Assembly (NCBI GenBank): GCA_038254435.1
Contig: JBBSGD010000079.1
Coordinates: 1-7,536 of the forward strand
Direction: 5' to 3'
DNA: 7,536 nt
Source of the DNA: JBBSGD01 sp038254435
Lineage (GTDB): Bacteria; Actinomycetota; CADDZG01; WHSQ01
Below, piece by piece: positions 1 to 6,888 of the stretch. The translations under genes and the position numbers were made by a program. Position 1 is the first letter of the stretch. The number at the start of each line of letters is the position of its first letter. Under the pieces are notes generated by a model. The model was not told the DNA's origin. It was given only the letters and a program-made list of their open reading frames with translations, and ran no database searches.

Positions 1-368
1 CAGGCGGATCACGAGGTGACGAACCTCTGTGGGCTTGGGCGCGCGGCCTTGCCGGTGGGGATAGGTCCAGCGGCGCGCTACGAGGCAGCGGTGCCAGCGT
101 AGGACGGTCTCGGGACGGACGAAAAATGACGACCACCTCCTGTTGGGAAGAACACGGCTCGCAGCGGCGAGGATGGCGCGGTCGTGGGGCTTGAGATCTG
201 GTCTCTTCACCTGGCGTTTCAGCACTAAAAGCTGGTGGCGGAGCACTCACCATGATTTCCACTTCTTTGGCGTCCTTCGGAGCGAAGCGAGAGCTCGAGT
301 TCGAACAGACGACGCAGACCCCAGTAGAGAAAGGACAACAGGGCGAGCTGATGGGTCTCGGGCTTCAT
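1..368 (-). pseudogene. rve/DDE-type transposase (IS481/IS3-like), 5' part, frameshifted and cut by the window edge
   Basis: This would be the N-terminal part of an integrase-core transposase, which moves an insertion sequence. Reading from ATG at 368 gives MKPETHQLALLSFLYWGLRR and on to LSLRSE. One extra G near 275 shifts the frame to DAKEVEIMV, and about four extra bases (GTGAGTG at 244-250) shift it again to LRHQLLVLKRQV. From 243 the frame stays open to base 1. It includes RAILAAASRVLP, RWSSFFVRPETVLRWHR and RRWTYPHR, the linker and HTH block that precedes the rve catalytic domain in this family. The DDE residues would lie left of the window. Two frame changes within about 30 bases mean no full-length protein can be made without recoding, so this is a decayed copy. 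The family call is from remembered motifs; IS481 versus IS3 cannot be decided here. An ORF on the opposite strand (252-416) is its shadow. Confidence 0.8.
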
Positions 369-442
369 GGACGGAAGCTACGACATCCCACCAACGAGTC
401 TGAGCACTCAGGTTGACGCGAAGGCCTAGTCAAAGCGGTTGA

Positions 443-691
443 TCGAGTTTTCGGCCACCAACAGGGTCAATCCTCACAGATCAGGAGTCAACCAAACCTG
501 GGGCAGTCCCATACGTCAGGATCCCGAAAGAAGAAAGCCCGATCGAAGCCGCCGCCAGGTTGCTCGATATCGACCTGAGTGAGCACCCGGAGTTGCGTGG
601 CTTGAAGTCCGCCGACGAAATACGCCGAGCGCTCGCCGAGCGTCGGCCCAGAGGGCAACGCATAGAGGGTGAGCGTCAGTGGGATTGTTGA
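443..691 (+). pseudogene. 5'-truncated small hypothetical gene (start codon lost)
   Basis: An open frame of 82 codons runs from a stop at 440-442 to TGA at 689-691. It has no ATG or GTG, and its first TTG is at 560, which lacks a spaced ribosome site. The downstream part looks like real protein: VRIPKEESPIEAAARLLDID, then LSEHPELRGLKSADEIRRAL and a basic tail ending ERQWDC. It is charged, soluble and probably helical, with no recognised family. Its end overlaps the GTG start of the next gene by 13 bases, the usual arrangement of a translationally coupled pair. The transposase remnant starts at 368 on the other strand, so insertion or deletion at the element's edge (369-442) probably removed the start. 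A rare start such as ATC is an alternative. Confidence 0.5.
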
Positions 692-837
692 TCGCTGCGG
701 CTGTGGGCGGAGTGTTGCTAGCCGTCGTCCTCATGACGGTCATTTGGAAAATCGTCTCCCCCGCCGTCGACAATGGCTTGAACTGGCTGATACATACGTT
801 CGGTAACGAACGATCGGCCAAGGAGGGCGAGGAGTGA
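679..837 (+). CDS. small single-pass membrane protein, 52 aa, unknown function
   Basis: The frame begins at GTG 679, preceded by GAGGGTGAG at 665-673, and ends at TGA 835-837. The product opens with the hydrophobic run GLLIAAAVGGVLLAVVLMTV (residues 2-21), extending to about residue 24, which is long enough for one membrane helix. It continues with WKIVSPAVDNGLNWLIHTFG, possibly an amphipathic segment, and a charged tail, NERSAKEGEE. The lack of cleavage-site features suggests an anchored peptide rather than a secreted one. It overlaps the preceding open frame by 13 bases, so the two probably formed one transcription unit. No family is recognised. The hydrophobic-then-charged pattern and the ribosome site support it despite its size. 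Opposite-strand frames here are read-through of the frameshifted SDR gene. Confidence 0.6.
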   Translation: MGLLIAAAVGGVLLAVVLMTVIWKIVSPAVDNGLNWLIHTFGNERSAKEGEE

Positions 838-899
838 TGATACCCGCCTGATGGAGCGTCCCACGGGAATCGATTTAACTTGGCCCCCTTGTCTCGTCG
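838..899. other. convergent intergenic gap between the small membrane gene and the SDR gene
   Basis: Two units end here facing each other, the 52-aa gene from the left and the SDR gene from the right. I see no convincing hairpin with a T-run for either strand, so termination is unassigned. Confidence 0.5.
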
Positions 900-1722
900 T
901 TACTGAGCCTCGGTAGCGTTCGGGCCCGGAAGGCCGCTTAGTCCTCGTACGTCGAGTCCCCCGTCGGAAGCGACGAGGACACCTGTAGTGGCCGCGGCAT
1001 TGGCCCTCGAGGCCAACTGCACATAGTGACCCGTGTATTGCTCGGGGCTTGGGAGGAACCTCAACGGGACCGCGGCGCTGGCAAGTTGCTCGAGGTCGGG
1101 CATCGCGGACGGGGTTTGCTCGCCGAGGCCCAGGGACTGGGGGCCGCGAATATCCGTGCGCATGAAGCCGGGCGCAACTCCGTTGACACGCACCCGGGGC
1201 GCCAGCTCGAATGCCATCTGACGAACGAGTCCCACCACGGCGTGCTTGGACGCCGTATACACCGCTCCGCCGACGCCGGCGTGGGTCGATGCCATGGAGG
1301 CGGTCAGCAACACCGACCCGCTGCTCTCCATCAACGGGGCGACGGCCGCCTTCACACCCAGAAGACACGCCTTGACATTGAGCGCGAAGAGCTCGTCGAA
1401 GGCTCGGTCGAGCGCATCGATCGGGGTGTCGACGATCCCGGTGCCGTAGTCGAACATCCCGGCATTGCCGATGAACGTGTCCAGTCGGCCGAAGGCTTCG
1501 AGGCCCCGGGCCACGGCCCGCTCGTTGTCGCCGGCAACGGTGACGTCGCCCTCGCCCCACTACGGAACCGGGGTTGGCTTCCTCGACCGCCGCCAGCCGA
1601 TCGGCCGCTCGGTCGAACGCCACAACTCGCGCCCCCTCCACCACGAAGCGATCGACAAGTGCACGGCCCAATCCGGATCCGGCGCCGGTAATGAGCGCCA
1701 CGTCACCCTCGAGCCATCCCAT
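900..1722 (-). CDS. cis-2,3-dihydrodiol dehydrogenase-like SDR (BphB/HcaB family), frameshifted
   Basis: This is a classical short-chain dehydrogenase. Relatives oxidise aromatic cis-dihydrodiols to catechols with NAD+ in the cytoplasm. ATG 1722 has AGGAGG at 1730-1735, seven bases upstream. The cofactor motif TGAGSGLG is at residues 12-19, and D37 after strand 2 points to NAD(H). After VVG at residue 56 the frame breaks; removing one G from the run complementary to 1555-1558 restores EGDVT and a 273-residue protein. The corrected protein has NAG at 86-88, NVK at 115-117, S142, Y155 and K159 (YTASK). It also has HAVVGLVR, VRVNGVAPG, RGPQSLGLG, EEYTG-like PEQYTGHYV and DGGLDVRG, the pattern of BphB. 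S142/Y155/K159 match the numbering I recall for that enzyme. No dioxygenase or other aromatic pathway gene is nearby, so the substrate is uncertain. The shift may be a sequencing error or a true inactivation. Confidence 0.85.
1555..1558 (-). other. single-base frameshift site in the SDR gene
   Basis: The plus strand has CCCC here. Upstream codons end GSVVG in one frame and downstream codons begin GDVTVAGDNE in the next, with good SDR similarity on both sides. One surplus base in this short run explains the break exactly. Confidence 0.75.
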
Positions 1723-1729
1723 GTTGATT

Positions 1730-1735
1730 CCTCCT
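1730..1735 (-). promoter_or_regulatory. ribosome binding site of the SDR gene, deciding its start
   Basis: AGGAGG lies seven bases before ATG 1722. It also favours that start over ATG 1740, which overlaps the upstream stop as ATGA and would add six residues. The site falls immediately after the regulator's stop codon, so ribosomes finishing the regulator reach it directly, which is consistent with translational coupling. Confidence 0.75.
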
Positions 1736-1736
1736 A

Positions 1737-4700
1737 TCATCGAGCCGGCCGCTGCCGGCGCCCACTCGTCGCCCCATCGGGCATCTCATCATCGGTCACG
1801 GCGCTGAGCTCGACGGCCGCCGCTACCGCCGCATCCTCGTCCAAGGCGCCTGCGCCCTGTGCCACCTCCATGAGGTTCGGATCGCCGGCCTCCTCGATCG
1901 ACTCCAGGGCCGCGGCAAACTCGGCCGCCTCGCGCGGCGTCGCTACTGCCCCGGTTGCCGACCGGAACGCGGTGGCCGCGCCGACCAGCGACGCCGCTCC
2001 CTCTGGGTCGAGCGGCGCCACCACCGTTGCGATTCCAAGCAACGAGTCGACGACCCCAAGGTGGTCTCCTATCCGGTGGCGCAGCGCAAGGGCCTGTCGA
2101 TGGAGCTCGGCCGCCCGGCCCACATCACCGGCCGCGGCACCGACCCGAGCCAGGCCCCACAAATCGTTGGCCTGGTGTCGAACGATGTGACCCTCCTCGG
2201 CGATCTCGAGGTCGGTTCGAAATTCCCGCTCGGCCTCGACGAGGTCGCCCTCCATCACGGCGACCATCCCGAGCACCCACACGAGGGAGACCCGCCGCAT
2301 CGGATGAGACAACGCCGAGAGCTCCGTGGCCTCGGCGACCAGTCGGCGCGCCTCGTCCGGGCGCTGAACATCGAGTGCCAGGCAGGCCTGCGAACAGCGC
2401 ACCCCGGCGACCTCGGCCGGCGCCCCTAGCTCCTCGGCCACCACAAGCGCGCCATCGAGAGCGGTGGCGGCCGCGTCCGGGTCACCCGTGCGGAGCAGCG
2501 CCTCCCCCTCGAGGCGAAGGGCGTGGGCCCACACCCGGCGGTTCCCGAGATCCTCGGCCAGCTCGGCCACCTCGATCGAAAGGCGTTCGGCGGTGACCAC
2601 CGCGCCCCGCAGCAAGGCCACCCATCCCAGCTCCGCCAGGAGCAGGGGACGAGCCGACAGGTCGCCGATGGCCGAGGCAAGCGCGAGAGCGTCGCCGTAG
2701 GCGTCTTCCGCCTTCTGGTAGTTGCCGAGCCACAGGTGCATCTCGGCGGCCGAGCCGAGCAGCAACCGGAGCTGTTGATCATCGCCGGTAGCCCGAGCCA
2801 GCGCGATGGCCCGGTCGAGGAGTTCTCCGGCGCGGTCCTGGCGACCACTGCTGCCGGCGGCGATCGCAAGGCTGCGCAGGATCCCGGCCGCAACCCGATC
2901 ATCGCCGGCGCGCTCCGCCCTCGCCAGGGCCTCTTCCCACATGGCCTGCGCCTCGGCGAGGCGGGATCGGCGGAACTCGAGATAGCCCTCGCCGGATAAG
3001 GCGCTTGCTAGTACGACGTCGTCGCCGGCCTCGGTCGCAACCGCGCGTCCCTCGGCGAATCGCTCCTCGGCTTCGCCCAGGTCGCCGCGCAGCAATAGGT
3101 TCCCGAGCGCCACCAGGGCCCGCCCTCTCAATTGCCCGTCGACCACGCTGGAGAGATTCACCGCCATCGCGAGGCGCTCGCATCCCTCCGTCCAGTCCCC
3201 GTGCGAAGTCCAGAACGGCGCCATCGCCGTGCAGATGCGAAGCGCAACGGCGCCATCGCCTGCCGCTTGAGCGGTGTCGATGGCACGCCGAACGTTGTCC
3301 TGGTCGGCCGCCAGGTCGCGCATGACCTCCGGCTTACCGGCGCGGCCTAGGTCGGCCTCGGTGCGTTCGACTCGGCCGGCGAACCAGGATCGGTGGCGAG
3401 CGGCCAGCTCGTCGTTCTCGCCGGCCGCCTCCAGCTCGATGGCCGCCAGCCGGCGCACCGACTCGAGCATCGACCAGCGATCCGGCAGCTCGGCATGTGG
3501 GAGGAGCAGCGAGGCCCGGGCCAAGTGCCTGAGGATCCTGTCGAAGTCGCCACCCGCGAGGGGAACCGCGCCGCACACGTTGGCGATCGCCTCGGTGGTC
3601 CCGCCCCCGCCCGCGAATACGGAGAGTCGGGCGAACAGCCGGCGCTCTTCGCTCGGGAGCAGGTCGAGGCTCCACTCCAACGCGGCACGCAGCGTCTGGT
3701 GGCGAGGGGGCGCGGTCCGCCGCCCGCGGGTTAACAACGAGAAGCGGTCGGAAAGGTCGTTGAGCACGCTGCCGAGCGGCCGGTCCCCGAGAGCCGCCGC
3801 GGCCAGTTCGATCGCCAGTGGGATCCCGTTCAGCTGGGCCACGATGCGGGCGACATCGCCGGCGTTGTCGTCGGTCAGCTCGAACTGGGGGTCGACCGAA
3901 CGGGCTCGCTCCACGAACAGGCGCACCGAATCGGCGGCTCCAACCTCGGCGGCCGTTTCTACCGGCTGGGGGTCGACAACGGGCAACGGGCTCAAGCGCC
4001 ATACCGCCTCACCCTCCATATCGAGCGGTTCCCTGCTAGTGGCCAGGATCGCCAGGTGCGGGCAATGCCGCGAGAGACGCTCGGCGATGTCGGCCACCGC
4101 GTCGAGGAGGTGCTCGCAGTTGTCCAGCACCACAAGGGCAACCTCGTCGGCCAGCGCTTCGACGAGGACCTCGTCGATATCCCTAGTTGGCTCCTCGGGG
4201 ATCCGGGCGGCCTTGGCGATAGCCGGCGGCACCGACGTCGGGTTCGTGATGTCGGCCAGCTCCACCAGCCACGCACCATCGGCAAAGTGATCCAACACAT
4301 CGAATGCGACCTGGATGGCCAGCCGTGTCTTGCCGACGCCACCCAGCCCCACAAGGCTGACAACCCCTTGCGTCCGCAGCAGCGAGGCGAGAGCCCTCCG
4401 CTCCTTGACTCGTCCGACGAAGCCGGCGCGCGAGTACGGAAGGTTGTGAACCACAACACCGATCAGCCGCAGCGGCGGGAACTCGCGACGAAGGTCCGGG
4501 TGACCGAGCTGGAACAGGCGCTGCGTCTCGGGAAAACCTCGTAGTTGAAACGACCCGAGAGGAACCAGGCCGGCTCCGACGGGCATCCGATCCTCGACCG
4601 CGGTCGCCGTGGCCTCGGAGAGCAGGACCTGCCCGCCGTGAGCGCCCGAGCTGATGCGGGCCACCTGATGCACGGCGAGGTCGACGTAACCCTCCCCTAC

Positions 4701-5105
4701 GGGCCTGGCCTCACTGGTGTGCAATCCGATCCGCACTCGCAGCTCGACCCCCGTTGGCCATCGGTGAGTCGCAAGGGCTCGCTGGGCTTCCAAACAGGCG
4801 GCGACCGCCTCGGGCGCGTCGGCGAAGACGAAGAAGAGCGAGTCGCCCTCGGTGCCGAGCTCCACGCCGCCGCGGTTGCGGAAGCGATCACGAAGCAGCG
4901 TGTGGTGGGTGGCCAGCACCTCCACATATCTCTCGCCGAGCTCACGGAAGAGCCGCGTCGATCCCTCGATGTCGGTCATGGCGAAGGTGACCACCCCGGC
5001 CGGCAGCGGCGCCGACGCTGGCTCGTTCACTACCGACGAGTCAGATCCACCCCCGTCGCTCCCGGTGGGTCCGTCCCCGACAAACCCATCGGGGGGCCGT
5101 ACCAC
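1737..5105 (-). CDS. class III nucleotide cyclase domain / STAND (NB-ARC-like) ATPase / TPR regulator, 1122 aa
   Basis: This is a large cytoplasmic signalling protein. GTG 5105 is chosen because AGGAGG sits seven bases upstream. Residues 1-35 are a flexible Gly/Ser/Pro-rich lead. A class III cyclase domain spans about 38-200: FAMTDIEGST with metal Asp45, GTEGDSLFFVF with Asp88, and AHGGQVLLS. The usual transition-state Asn is His146 (VHQVAR, Arg150 kept), the usual Lys before TxGD is Gly, and the DYxG Asp is Gly139, so normal cyclase activity is doubtful. A STAND ATPase follows at about 225-460: Walker A GLGGVGKT at 253-260, Walker B LVVLDN with Asp328, TSR at 356-358 and GIPLAIELA at 427-435. 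From about 560 to 1045 the protein is helical TPR-like repeats, the usual ligand-sensing arm. No LuxR or BTAD DNA-binding domain is visible. The stop overlaps a downstream ATG, and the SDR gene follows in the same operon. Transcriptional effects would need a partner. Confidence 0.9.
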   Translation of the reverse strand: MVRPPDGFVGDGPTGSDGGGSDSSVVNEPASAPLPAGVVTFAMTDIEGSTRLFRELGERYVEVLATHHTLLRDRFRNRGGVELGTEGDSLFFVFADAPEAVAACLEAQRALATHRWPTGVELRVRIGLHTSEARPVGEGYVDLAVHQVARISSGAHGGQVLLSEATATAVEDRMPVGAGLVPLGSFQLRGFPETQRLFQLGHPDLRREFPPLRLIGVVVHNLPYSRAGFVGRVKERRALASLLRTQGVVSLVGLGGVGKTRLAIQVAFDVLDHFADGAWLVELADITNPTSVPPAIAKAARIPEEPTRDIDEVLVEALADEVALVVLDNCEHLLDAVADIAERLSRHCPHLAILATSREPLDMEGEAVWRLSPLPVVDPQPVETAAEVGAADSVRLFVERARSVDPQFELTDDNAGDVARIVAQLNGIPLAIELAAAALGDRPLGSVLNDLSDRFSLLTRGRRTAPPRHQTLRAALEWSLDLLPSEERRLFARLSVFAGGGGTTEAIANVCGAVPLAGGDFDRILRHLARASLLLPHAELPDRWSMLESVRRLAAIELEAAGENDELAARHRSWFAGRVERTEADLGRAGKPEVMRDLAADQDNVRRAIDTAQAAGDGAVALRICTAMAPFWTSHGDWTEGCERLAMAVNLSSVVDGQLRGRALVALGNLLLRGDLGEAEERFAEGRAVATEAGDDVVLASALSGEGYLEFRRSRLAEAQAMWEEALARAERAGDDRVAAGILRSLAIAAGSSGRQDRAGELLDRAIALARATGDDQQLRLLLGSAAEMHLWLGNYQKAEDAYGDALALASAIGDLSARPLLLAELGWVALLRGAVVTAERLSIEVAELAEDLGNRRVWAHALRLEGEALLRTGDPDAAATALDGALVVAEELGAPAEVAGVRCSQACLALDVQRPDEARRLVAEATELSALSHPMRRVSLVWVLGMVAVMEGDLVEAEREFRTDLEIAEEGHIVRHQANDLWGLARVGAAAGDVGRAAELHRQALALRHRIGDHLGVVDSLLGIATVVAPLDPEGAASLVGAATAFRSATGAVATPREAAEFAAALESIEEAGDPNLMEVAQGAGALDEDAAVAAAVELSAVTDDEMPDGATSGRRQRPAR

Positions 5106-5112
5106 AGAAATA

Positions 5113-5118
5113 CCTCCT
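5113..5118 (-). promoter_or_regulatory. ribosome binding site of the cyclase/STAND regulator, deciding its GTG start
   Basis: AGGAGG is followed by TATTTCT and GTG 5105. The motif and seven-base spacing are the same as at the downstream SDR gene, and they justify the long start over internal ATG codons such as the one within FAMTDIEGST. Confidence 0.75.
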
Positions 5119-5357
5119 CGCCGCTGTCGTGGGCATGCATGACCGTCGCCGCCCGCCGAGGATACCCGGGTCCAAGTCTCCCCTCAGTGGTTGTCATGTG
5201 CTGCGTGCGGCTCGGCTGAACGAGGTTTGGTCCTCGAGGCAACCTAGGCCCAGTCGGCAAATTGTCTCGACACGTCTCCCGAATATTGCCGTTGCCGACG
5301 GTGATGTCGCGCGCCCGCCCGAGCGTTCTGGTCGATGTTCTGCAATCAGCGAGTGCG
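5119..5357 (-). other. upstream region of the regulator gene, without a clear gene
   Basis: About 240 bases separate the stop of the small hypothetical gene from the regulator's ribosome site. A promoter for the regulator-SDR operon would be expected here. I see no convincing -35/-10 pair; TTGCCG near 5255-5260 is followed by nothing like TATAAT. A frame starting at ATG 5197 (MTTTEGRLGPGYPRR) runs across the regulator start, but it has no ribosome site and is not called. Confidence 0.4.
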
Positions 5358-5603
5358 CTACACGCTGTGGACCTTCGCTCTGGATTCCTGGAACACGGAG
5401 ATCGCCTGCAGGATCGCCAAGTGTGCATCTGCTAGGCGTGATTTGGCCTCGCCGTGCACCCGCTCTCCCCACTCGGTCCCTAGCCGCGCAACCCGCGTCT
5501 CGCTGCGCTCAACCCGTTCGAGCAGCGCGCGCAGGTCGGCGACCAGATACTCCCCGGTCGACCCCCGTGACCCTGTCGCGATGCCAATCTCGGTCGTGCT
5601 CAT
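5358..5603 (-). CDS. small helical hypothetical protein, 81 aa
   Basis: The ATG at 5603 gives MSTTEIGIATGSRGSTGEYL and ends at TAG 5358. After a flexible Ser/Gly/Thr start of about 18 residues, the rest is charged and helix-friendly: LVADLRALLERVERSETRVA, then LGTEWGERVHGEAKSRLADA and HLAILQAISVFQESRAKVH. Leucine and valine spacing suggests a helical hairpin or short coiled coil. There is no membrane segment, no signal peptide and no recognised family. The ribosome site is weak (a G-rich stretch, GGGGGCGG, just upstream). It points the same way as the regulator operon, with a 252-base gap, so it may be separately transcribed or may be the first gene of the unit. Helix-loop-helix proteins of this size include WXG100 secreted factors, but the WxG motif is absent. 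Confidence 0.6.
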   Translation of the reverse strand: MSTTEIGIATGSRGSTGEYLVADLRALLERVERSETRVARLGTEWGERVHGEAKSRLADAHLAILQAISVFQESRAKVHSV

Positions 5604-5943
5604 GATCGCCGCCCCCGATCCCCCGACTTTCCTATCCCATCATCTTCCAAGCTCGGCGACCGCCCGTCCAGGGGATCGACACTAGGAAATCCCGAGGGTC
5701 GGTGGGGCGCTCAGGACGGTGAGCCGGGAAGAGTGATGAGGCCGAGAAGCCCGCCGCGCGGCCGCCCTACGCCCCCCTGAAGCGGGTCGGAAGGAAGGGC
5801 TTGCGCCTCGCTCGCCAGCTCCGGCCCGCCTGAACGGAATCCCTGGGGGGCCTGGCTGAGCCCGCCCCGGCCTGAGTCCCCGAACTGAGGTCGGCCGGCG
5901 TCTCACTCTTGTCGAGCTTCTAGGTCAATAGAGCCGAGACAGC
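5604..5943. other. 340-base GC-rich intergenic region with no supported gene
   Basis: Frames here are dominated by Arg, Pro, Gly and Ala runs and lack ribosome sites, as expected for chance frames in GC-rich DNA. One imperfect hairpin is visible at 5871-5890: CCTGAGT, loop CCCCGA, ACTGAGG, with one G-G mismatch. It lies about 55 bases downstream of the 149-aa gene on the minus strand and could be a transcript end, but it has no T-run. The region presumably also holds the promoter of the 81-aa gene, which I could not place. Confidence 0.4.
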
Positions 5944-6393
5944 CTATCGGTGCTCAGCCCAACGTAGGGCTTCCGGCCCGGACATCGAGAATCCGCCAGC
6001 GTCTCGAAGTAGCTCCAAGGGGCCGCCGGTCAGAGGGGTCTCCGGGCAGGGTCGGAGGTCAGGACTGTCGGCCTCGGCGACGCAAAACAAATAGTTGCCC
6101 CCCTCCGACGCTGTGCGCAGCAAACCGAACCCTGGCTGATGGGAGATCTGACCCTGATTGCGAGCGACGAGCTGCTCCAAACGGCCGGGGTTGTGATTCC
6201 ACAGCCTGAGAACCGCACCTTGGACCTCCACAACTACACGCCCGTCCGGTCCGACTTCCAAGAGATGCCCCGGCGCCGCTTCTCTTTTTGCGCCGGTCTT
6301 CGGGTCGTTCCGCGCTGCAAGCTGCGCCTGAATCCAGTGGATGTCGTGACCGGGAAGGTAGAGGCCGCAGGTGTAAGCACGCTCGTTGCTCAT
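5944..6393 (-). CDS. hypothetical protein, 149 aa
   Basis: ATG 6393 is preceded by GGGAGG at 6398-6403 with four bases between them. The open frame extends far upstream (to 7056), but that part reads as shadow sequence, so this start is preferred. The protein begins MSNERAYTCGLYLPGHDIHW. It continues with a polar segment rich in Asn, Lys and Arg (RNDPKTGAKREA) and two likely beta strands (GRVVVEVQGAVLRLW). It then has HNPGRLEQLVARNQGQISHQ, GFGLLRTASEGGNYLFCVAE, PCPETPLTGGPLELLRDAGG and a C-terminal PEALRWAEHR. No membrane segment or signal peptide is seen. I do not recognise the family; the alternating strands and loops suggest a small soluble alpha/beta fold. It has no close operon partner, with 340 bases downstream and a transposase fragment divergent upstream. 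Confidence 0.65.
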   Translation of the reverse strand: MSNERAYTCGLYLPGHDIHWIQAQLAARNDPKTGAKREAAPGHLLEVGPDGRVVVEVQGAVLRLWNHNPGRLEQLVARNQGQISHQPGFGLLRTASEGGNYLFCVAEADSPDLRPCPETPLTGGPLELLRDAGGFSMSGPEALRWAEHR

Positions 6394-6403
6394 GGTTCCT
6401 CCC

Positions 6404-6620
6404 ATCGCGTGGCCTTCGCACCTTGCCGGGCAGGTTGCGGCGGCGTCATAGGGCCACGTCCCTCGACCGCTCTTGATGGCAGTACAAGGATAACAAGCCG
6501 CTATGACACAAACGATCTCTCGTCTTGCGTCTGAGCTTCTGACCCAGAATCCGCCCGGAAATCCGTCAGCATCGAGATCTCTCTTTGGCACCCTCCAAGC
6601 ACGGGTGGTCCACGCTCCGG
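6404..6620. other. divergent upstream region between the 149-aa gene and the transposase fragment
   Basis: No gene is supported in these roughly 220 bases. The promoters of the minus-strand 149-aa gene and of the plus-strand OrfA would both lie here, and an end of the OrfA element is expected within it. I found no clear promoter pair or terminal inverted repeat. Confidence 0.35.
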
Positions 6621-6633
6621 AAGGAGGGCAGCG

Positions 6634-6888
6634 ATGAACGAAGAGAGGCCGCGACGGAGACGCCGGCTGTCGGCCGAGGACAAGTGGCAGATCTTCACCG
6701 AGGCATCCGCCAAAGACGCCAAGGTGGCCGACGTGCTGCGGCGCTGGCGCATCGACTCCTCTCAGCTGGCGCGCATCCGCACTCAGGTGAAAGAGGGCGC
6801 GCTGAGCCAACTGCACAAGGGTCCCGGATTTCCGCCTGCCGCGTGGTCGACTCGATATAGAGAGGATCAGCATCCGGCAGGACGGTGA
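6634..6888 (+). pseudogene. truncated HTH transposase (IS3-type OrfA, HTH_Tnp_1-like)
   Basis: ATG 6634 follows AAGGAGGG at 6621-6628. The first 65 residues read as an OrfA DNA-binding domain: MNEERPRRRRRLSAEDKWQI, FTEASAKDAKVADVLRRWRI, then DSSQLARIRTQVKEGALSQL and HKGPG. The basic start, the SAEDKW helix, the VADVLRRWRIDSSQL helix-turn-helix and the KEGAL ending are typical of transposases that bind their element ends before OrfB acts. After HKGPG (base 6828) the frame becomes FPPAAWSTRYREDQHPAGR, which is the reverse of good coding on the other strand, so similarity stops there and TGA 6886-6888 is accidental. No OrfB with catalytic residues follows. The element therefore appears to have been cut by a recombination joint at about 6829. 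Confidence 0.65.

Noticed and set aside
143..403. 86-codon plus-strand frame, Arg/Ser/Thr-rich
   Set aside because: It is also antisense to the transposase, has no ribosome site, and has composition typical of a shadow frame.
252..416. 54-codon plus-strand frame with ATG and a weak purine stretch upstream
   Set aside because: It is antisense to the transposase start region, whose minus-strand reading has clear family motifs.
718..1740. A 340-residue minus-strand frame as one protein
   Set aside because: Only the first 56 residues after ATG 1722 are SDR. Beyond the frameshift it is an Arg-rich wrong-frame translation, and the real continuation is in the frame ending at 900.
5030..5428. 132-codon minus-strand frame overlapping the regulator start, including a stretch from ATG 5197
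   Set aside because: It has no ribosome site at any start, most of it is out of frame with the regulator, and there is no recognisable protein. The AGGAGG at 5113-5118 serves the regulator's GTG.
5358..5603. WXG100/ESX-type secreted protein
   Set aside because: Size and helicity fit, but the single Trp is in EWGERV rather than a WxG turn, and no secretion-system genes are nearby.
5682..5906. 74-codon Arg/Pro/Gly-rich minus-strand frame
   Set aside because: Its composition is what chance gives in GC-rich non-coding DNA, and there is no ribosome site.
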